From the NCBI RefSeq assembly GCF_004769235.1, contig NZ_RQFG01000005.1, positions 992,001 through 1,056,000 on the forward strand: a DNA stretch of 64,000 nt, written 5' to 3'. The position numbers and the translations under genes were made by a program. The notes under the pieces are model-generated. The model did no database searches. It saw only the letters and a program-made list of their open reading frames with translations, and was not told where the DNA came from. Of the stretch, positions 61,241 through 64,000 are shown one piece after another; within the stretch, counting starts at the first letter, position 1; every line of letters begins with the position of its first letter. This stretch comes from Leptospira kanakyensis. Lineage in GTDB: Bacteria > Spirochaetota > Leptospiria > Leptospirales > Leptospiraceae.

Positions 61241-62523
61241 AATAGTCCTTCATACACTTTGGCTTTCTTTGTCGTTAACAGAAAAGGACGGCCAAAGGAA
61301 TTGGTGAGTGAGGCATCGGGATCGACTCCTGCCGCTTTGTAAATGGTAGCGACAAGATCCCGAACATGAAGTGCTTCATTTGGTTTTACTGGTTTGGATC
61401 CGGTTTCATCGGTTTCTCCCAAAACATATCCTTTATCAAATGGGCCTCCACCAAGTAAAGTTGACCAAACTTTGGGATGGTGGTCACGACCATCTCTTGA
61501 TCCCACATCAGGGGTTCTGCCAAATTCACTAGTAAGAACAAATAACGTTTGTTTGATGAGACCAGTATGATTTAAATCCTCTAACAAAGCCGCAATTCCC
61601 ATATCGGTTTCTTTCATAATTTTTGTAATTTGTGCTTTGTTGCCGGTATGAGTGTCCCATCCTCCAATCGAAATATGAATGAATGGAACTTCCTGGGCTG
61701 CGAGTCGTTTGGCAAGTAACATCGCCTTTCCCTGCCAAGTGGTTCCGTAACGTGCTTTTGTTTTTTCATCTTCCAAACTGATTCGAAAACTATCTATGTT
61801 TTTGGAATTTCGAAATTCTTCCGCTGCTACAAGCATATTCTTCCAATGTTTGGATTCACTTGTCGGATAGGTTTTTGCAAATTCCTCGTTCATAAAAGAA
61901 ACCAAATCTTTTCTTCGAAGGATTCGATCATCAGCAAATTTTCCATAGGATGGATTTAAGTGTTGGATGGGTTCATCCACATTTCCAATGTGATAACCTG
62001 AATAATCGATTCCAAGGAACCCAGAGTTTCCATTTTTTCCACCACGACCGCCAATCGACACATAACTGGGGAAATACGAAGATTTGAGTTTTGATTTTTT
62101 GGCATAAGCAATCACGGCACCGAAATGGGGGATGTCGGGAAATCCCATAGCTTCTGTCATTCGGTATCCAGTACTGAGTAACATCTGTGCAAAACCATGA
62201 TCCCCTTCTTCACTCCAAGTGGAACGAACGATTCCAATCGAATGCAGTTGTTTGGCGGTAAGAGAAAAAGGTTCTAAAACAGAAAGCCCCGAGATACTGG
62301 AACTGACTTTTCCAAAAGCACTGTTTGGTTTGGGATCAAGAGTGTCTACATGGCTCATCCCTCCCATCATTTCAATAAAGATGACTGACTTTACCTTGGA
62401 AGGAAGAACAATGGACTCCTCTTCTTCATCGGCAAACAAACTACTGGAAGAATTGGCAGAAAACAAAAAGGGACTCAGTCCCAAACTGAGAATTGATTTT
62501 TTTAAAAATTCTTTGCGATCCAT
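61237..62523 (-). CDS. DUF1501-family exported protein
   Basis: 428 residues. Signal about 8-31 (FLKKSILSLGLSPFLFSA), with no twin-arginine pair. The sulfatase/alkaline-phosphatase-like fold of DUF1501 shows VIFIEMMGGMSHVDTLDPKP near the start, GFAQMLLSTGYR, FIHISIGGWDTHTGNKA and LTSEFGRTPDVGSRDGRDHHP. Reaction unknown. Nine bases from the DUF1553 gene; the pair is also found together in Planctomycetes and Verrucomicrobia. Confidence 0.9.
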   Translation of the reverse strand: MDRKEFLKKSILSLGLSPFLFSANSSSSLFADEEEESIVLPSKVKSVIFIEMMGGMSHVDTLDPKPNSAFGKVSSSISGLSVLEPFSLTAKQLHSIGIVRSTWSEEGDHGFAQMLLSTGYRMTEAMGFPDIPHFGAVIAYAKKSKLKSSYFPSYVSIGGRGGKNGNSGFLGIDYSGYHIGNVDEPIQHLNPSYGKFADDRILRRKDLVSFMNEEFAKTYPTSESKHWKNMLVAAEEFRNSKNIDSFRISLEDEKTKARYGTTWQGKAMLLAKRLAAQEVPFIHISIGGWDTHTGNKAQITKIMKETDMGIAALLEDLNHTGLIKQTLFVLTSEFGRTPDVGSRDGRDHHPKVWSTLLGGGPFDKGYVLGETDETGSKPVKPNEALHVRDLVATIYKAAGVDPDASLTNSFGRPFLLTTKKAKVYEGLF

Positions 62524-62532
62524 TATAATTCC

Positions 62533-64000
62533 TTAGTTGATATGTTGGAACTCTTGGCTATTGATGAGAGCCCAGAGAATGTCTTGGAGTAAATCTTTGT
62601 CAAAAGTAGTATCTGGTTTTGACAGAAGTGTTTTTATTTTTTCTTTTTCTTTTAAGTTTGGTTCGCGACCTAAAAGTCGGAAGTAAAGGTTGGTGATGAC
62701 TGCATTCATTGATTTTACTTGATCAAATTCGCCTTTCACAAGAGAATCTTTGTTCCCAAAATCCCATACCAGTTTTCCCACAACACGACCATTCATTAGT
62801 GTTAACATTTGTTCAATGGTAAGTTCTTCCACATCATCTGAAATATCCACACGGGGGCCAGATCCAAAGACTGATAACATCGTGTGATAGGGTGCAGGCC
62901 TTTCCACTTCCACAGCATTAGTGAATTCTTTTAAGTTGTCTTGAGGGAATCGAACAGAACCTGTACCAGTCAAATCATAAGGTTTTTTATCCATAAGGCC
63001 CGTGATCCAAGATAAATTCCTTTCGCGGATATTACTGATTTTTTGTGAATCGGAAACTCGGATGAGAGAGTTCAAAAGTTGGTCACTGTCTAATCGTTTG
63101 GGAGAAAAATACCGAATGGGATCTTGGTCACTTGGGTTATTTGTCAGCGAACGATTGTAAGCGCTGGATGTGACAATGTATAAAATGAGTTCTTTTAGTT
63201 TTAAGCTGTTGGTTAAAAAATAAGAATCGAGGTGGTTTAAAATCTCTTCACCCGTAACAACTGTGTCTTCATTCCAATCGTCGAGTGGTGTGAAAAAACT
63301 CCAACCCATAAGTTCTGTCCATACTCGGTTGATGATGACTTTACGGAACCGGTCATTGGATTTGTTTGTCAACCAATCAGCAAAGGCCTTTCTACGATCT
63401 TCACCGAGTTTGAGTTTGGCTTCTTTTCCATCCAAAAATTTTGGTCGAACCAAATCTCCACCTGGAGCATCATCTGTATGAGGAAACCGAAGTCCGAGTT
63501 TCGGTTGGTAATAAAGTGTGGCATACTCTACTTCATGTTTCTTTTGGTAGTCTTTTCGTTGTTCGTCGCTCCATTTGTTCCAATTGTCTCGATTCCAATC
63601 ATTGTTTTTATCTTGGAGATTTTTTTGGTCTTCCATGGGAAGATGGACTTCTAATTCTCTCGGAACATAACTAAACGATTTTCCATACCGATCGGCTTCC
63701 CAAGTTCCATCCCGAAAGAATTGTTGGCTAAAAAAAGCAGCCAAAGCATAATAATCCCTTCTTGTAAAATCAGAAATATAAGGATGGTCATGGCACCTAG
63801 CACAAGCCACTCGTTTTGCATAAAATAACCTTCCAACATACTCTGCAGTTTGTAAAGGATCGGCCCCGTCCCGAATGTAGAACATGGTAGCCGGTGATTC
63901 TTTTACATTGCCAGTAGAGGTTAACATCTCTTGCACCAATTGGTCATAAGGTTTATTTTTATGAATCGATTGGGCTACATATTGAAAGAAAGCCCCTGTG
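62533..64000 (-). CDS. DUF1549/DUF1553-type protein (5' end outside window)
   Basis: At least 488 residues; the frame is open to the right edge, so the N-terminus is missing. The DUF1549 part contains KPYDQLVQEML and ACARCHDHPY, a CxxCH haem-type or metal motif; the DUF1553 part contains FADWLTNKSNDRFRKVIINRVW and the C-terminal LYFRLLGREPNLKE. The family is large, exported and poorly understood, and almost always paired with DUF1501, as here. Confidence 0.88.
   Translation of the reverse strand, partial: TGAFFQYVAQSIHKNKPYDQLVQEMLTSTGNVKESPATMFYIRDGADPLQTAEYVGRLFYAKRVACARCHDHPYISDFTRRDYYALAAFFSQQFFRDGTWEADRYGKSFSYVPRELEVHLPMEDQKNLQDKNNDWNRDNWNKWSDEQRKDYQKKHEVEYATLYYQPKLGLRFPHTDDAPGGDLVRPKFLDGKEAKLKLGEDRRKAFADWLTNKSNDRFRKVIINRVWTELMGWSFFTPLDDWNEDTVVTGEEILNHLDSYFLTNSLKLKELILYIVTSSAYNRSLTNNPSDQDPIRYFSPKRLDSDQLLNSLIRVSDSQKISNIRERNLSWITGLMDKKPYDLTGTGSVRFPQDNLKEFTNAVEVERPAPYHTMLSVFGSGPRVDISDDVEELTIEQMLTLMNGRVVGKLVWDFGNKDSLVKGEFDQVKSMNAVITNLYFRLLGREPNLKEKEKIKTLLSKPDTTFDKDLLQDILWALINSQEFQHIN

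Noticed and set aside
1..64000. CRISPR array, rRNA, tRNA, transposase or integrase
   Set aside because: Looked for; no regularly spaced direct repeats, no RNA gene and no recombinase motif were recognised. The repeated elements differ in length and sequence and separate genes, unlike CRISPR spacers.

Overview
The window looks like a Leptospira chromosome. This rests on spirochaete-type lipoproteins, a flagellar motor block (flbD-motA-motB-fliL), an LPS gene (kdsB), beta-propeller (SBBP-type) lipoproteins, and moderate to low GC with Shine-Dalgarno (SD) sequences of the AAGGA type. The genus assignment is fairly safe. A saprophytic-clade species is a guess. No rRNA, tRNA, CRISPR array or transposase was recognised.

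Region 1 (1-14.4 kb) is an AT-rich accessory block. Nearly all genes lie on the minus strand, are short, are mostly unknown (many membrane proteins and small lipoproteins), and are separated by related elements. Each element starts on the plus strand with C-G-[CT]-ATAAC and, when complete (about 165 bp), ends with GTTAT[GA][CT]G. The segment between two elements has cassette-specific complementary ends. This is the layout of an integron gene-cassette array (attC-like sites) with no integrase in view. Cargo includes vapBC, a quinone-reductase-like flavoprotein and a GNAT enzyme close to AAC(3)-I aminoglycoside acetyltransferases. A plus-strand ArsR/AHSA1 pair (8.8-9.6 kb), a REP-like palindrome (9.77-9.88 kb) and two TPR lipoproteins with gene debris interrupt it.

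Region 2 (14.4-22.5 kb): DUF1801 and YceI proteins on the minus strand; then on the plus strand a type I secretion-like operon (ABC protein, HlyD-like adaptor, TolC-like channel) whose ABC ATPase domain has lost every catalytic motif; then a CPA2 cation/proton antiporter.

Region 3 (22.5-25.4 kb): a second cassette locus, now on the plus strand, with one clean cassette (ankyrin-like lipoprotein plus its attC-like site), a small membrane protein, a YdeI-like protein and a convergent alpha/beta hydrolase.

Region 4 (25.4-42.7 kb) is ordinary chromosome. A seven-gene minus-strand run (MCE/MlaD, glycosyltransferase, flbD, motA, motB, fliL, kdsB) is followed by an oxidoreductase with small lipoproteins, a desaturase, lysC, and a tight operon of SurA-like chaperone, radical SAM/SPASM protein, a cytidylyltransferase-PseG-like fusion and a TPR protein, suggestive of sugar-nucleotide or surface-glycan work. 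A NarL-type response regulator and pntAB-pntB (without pntAA) close it.

Region 5 (43-64 kb): a lipoprotein with an acidic/glycine tract; an Rrf2 regulator and NmrA-like reductase sharing a TGTAA-N9-TTACA operator; tandem SBBP lipoproteins; purF-queD-queC; RNase D and a Nudix hydrolase; a VWA protein and a TPR protein; a cyclic-nucleotide signalling cluster (double cNMP-binding protein, STAS protein, class III adenylate cyclase); gmd; an O/P-type porin; a small lipoprotein; and a DUF1501-DUF1553 pair running off the right edge.
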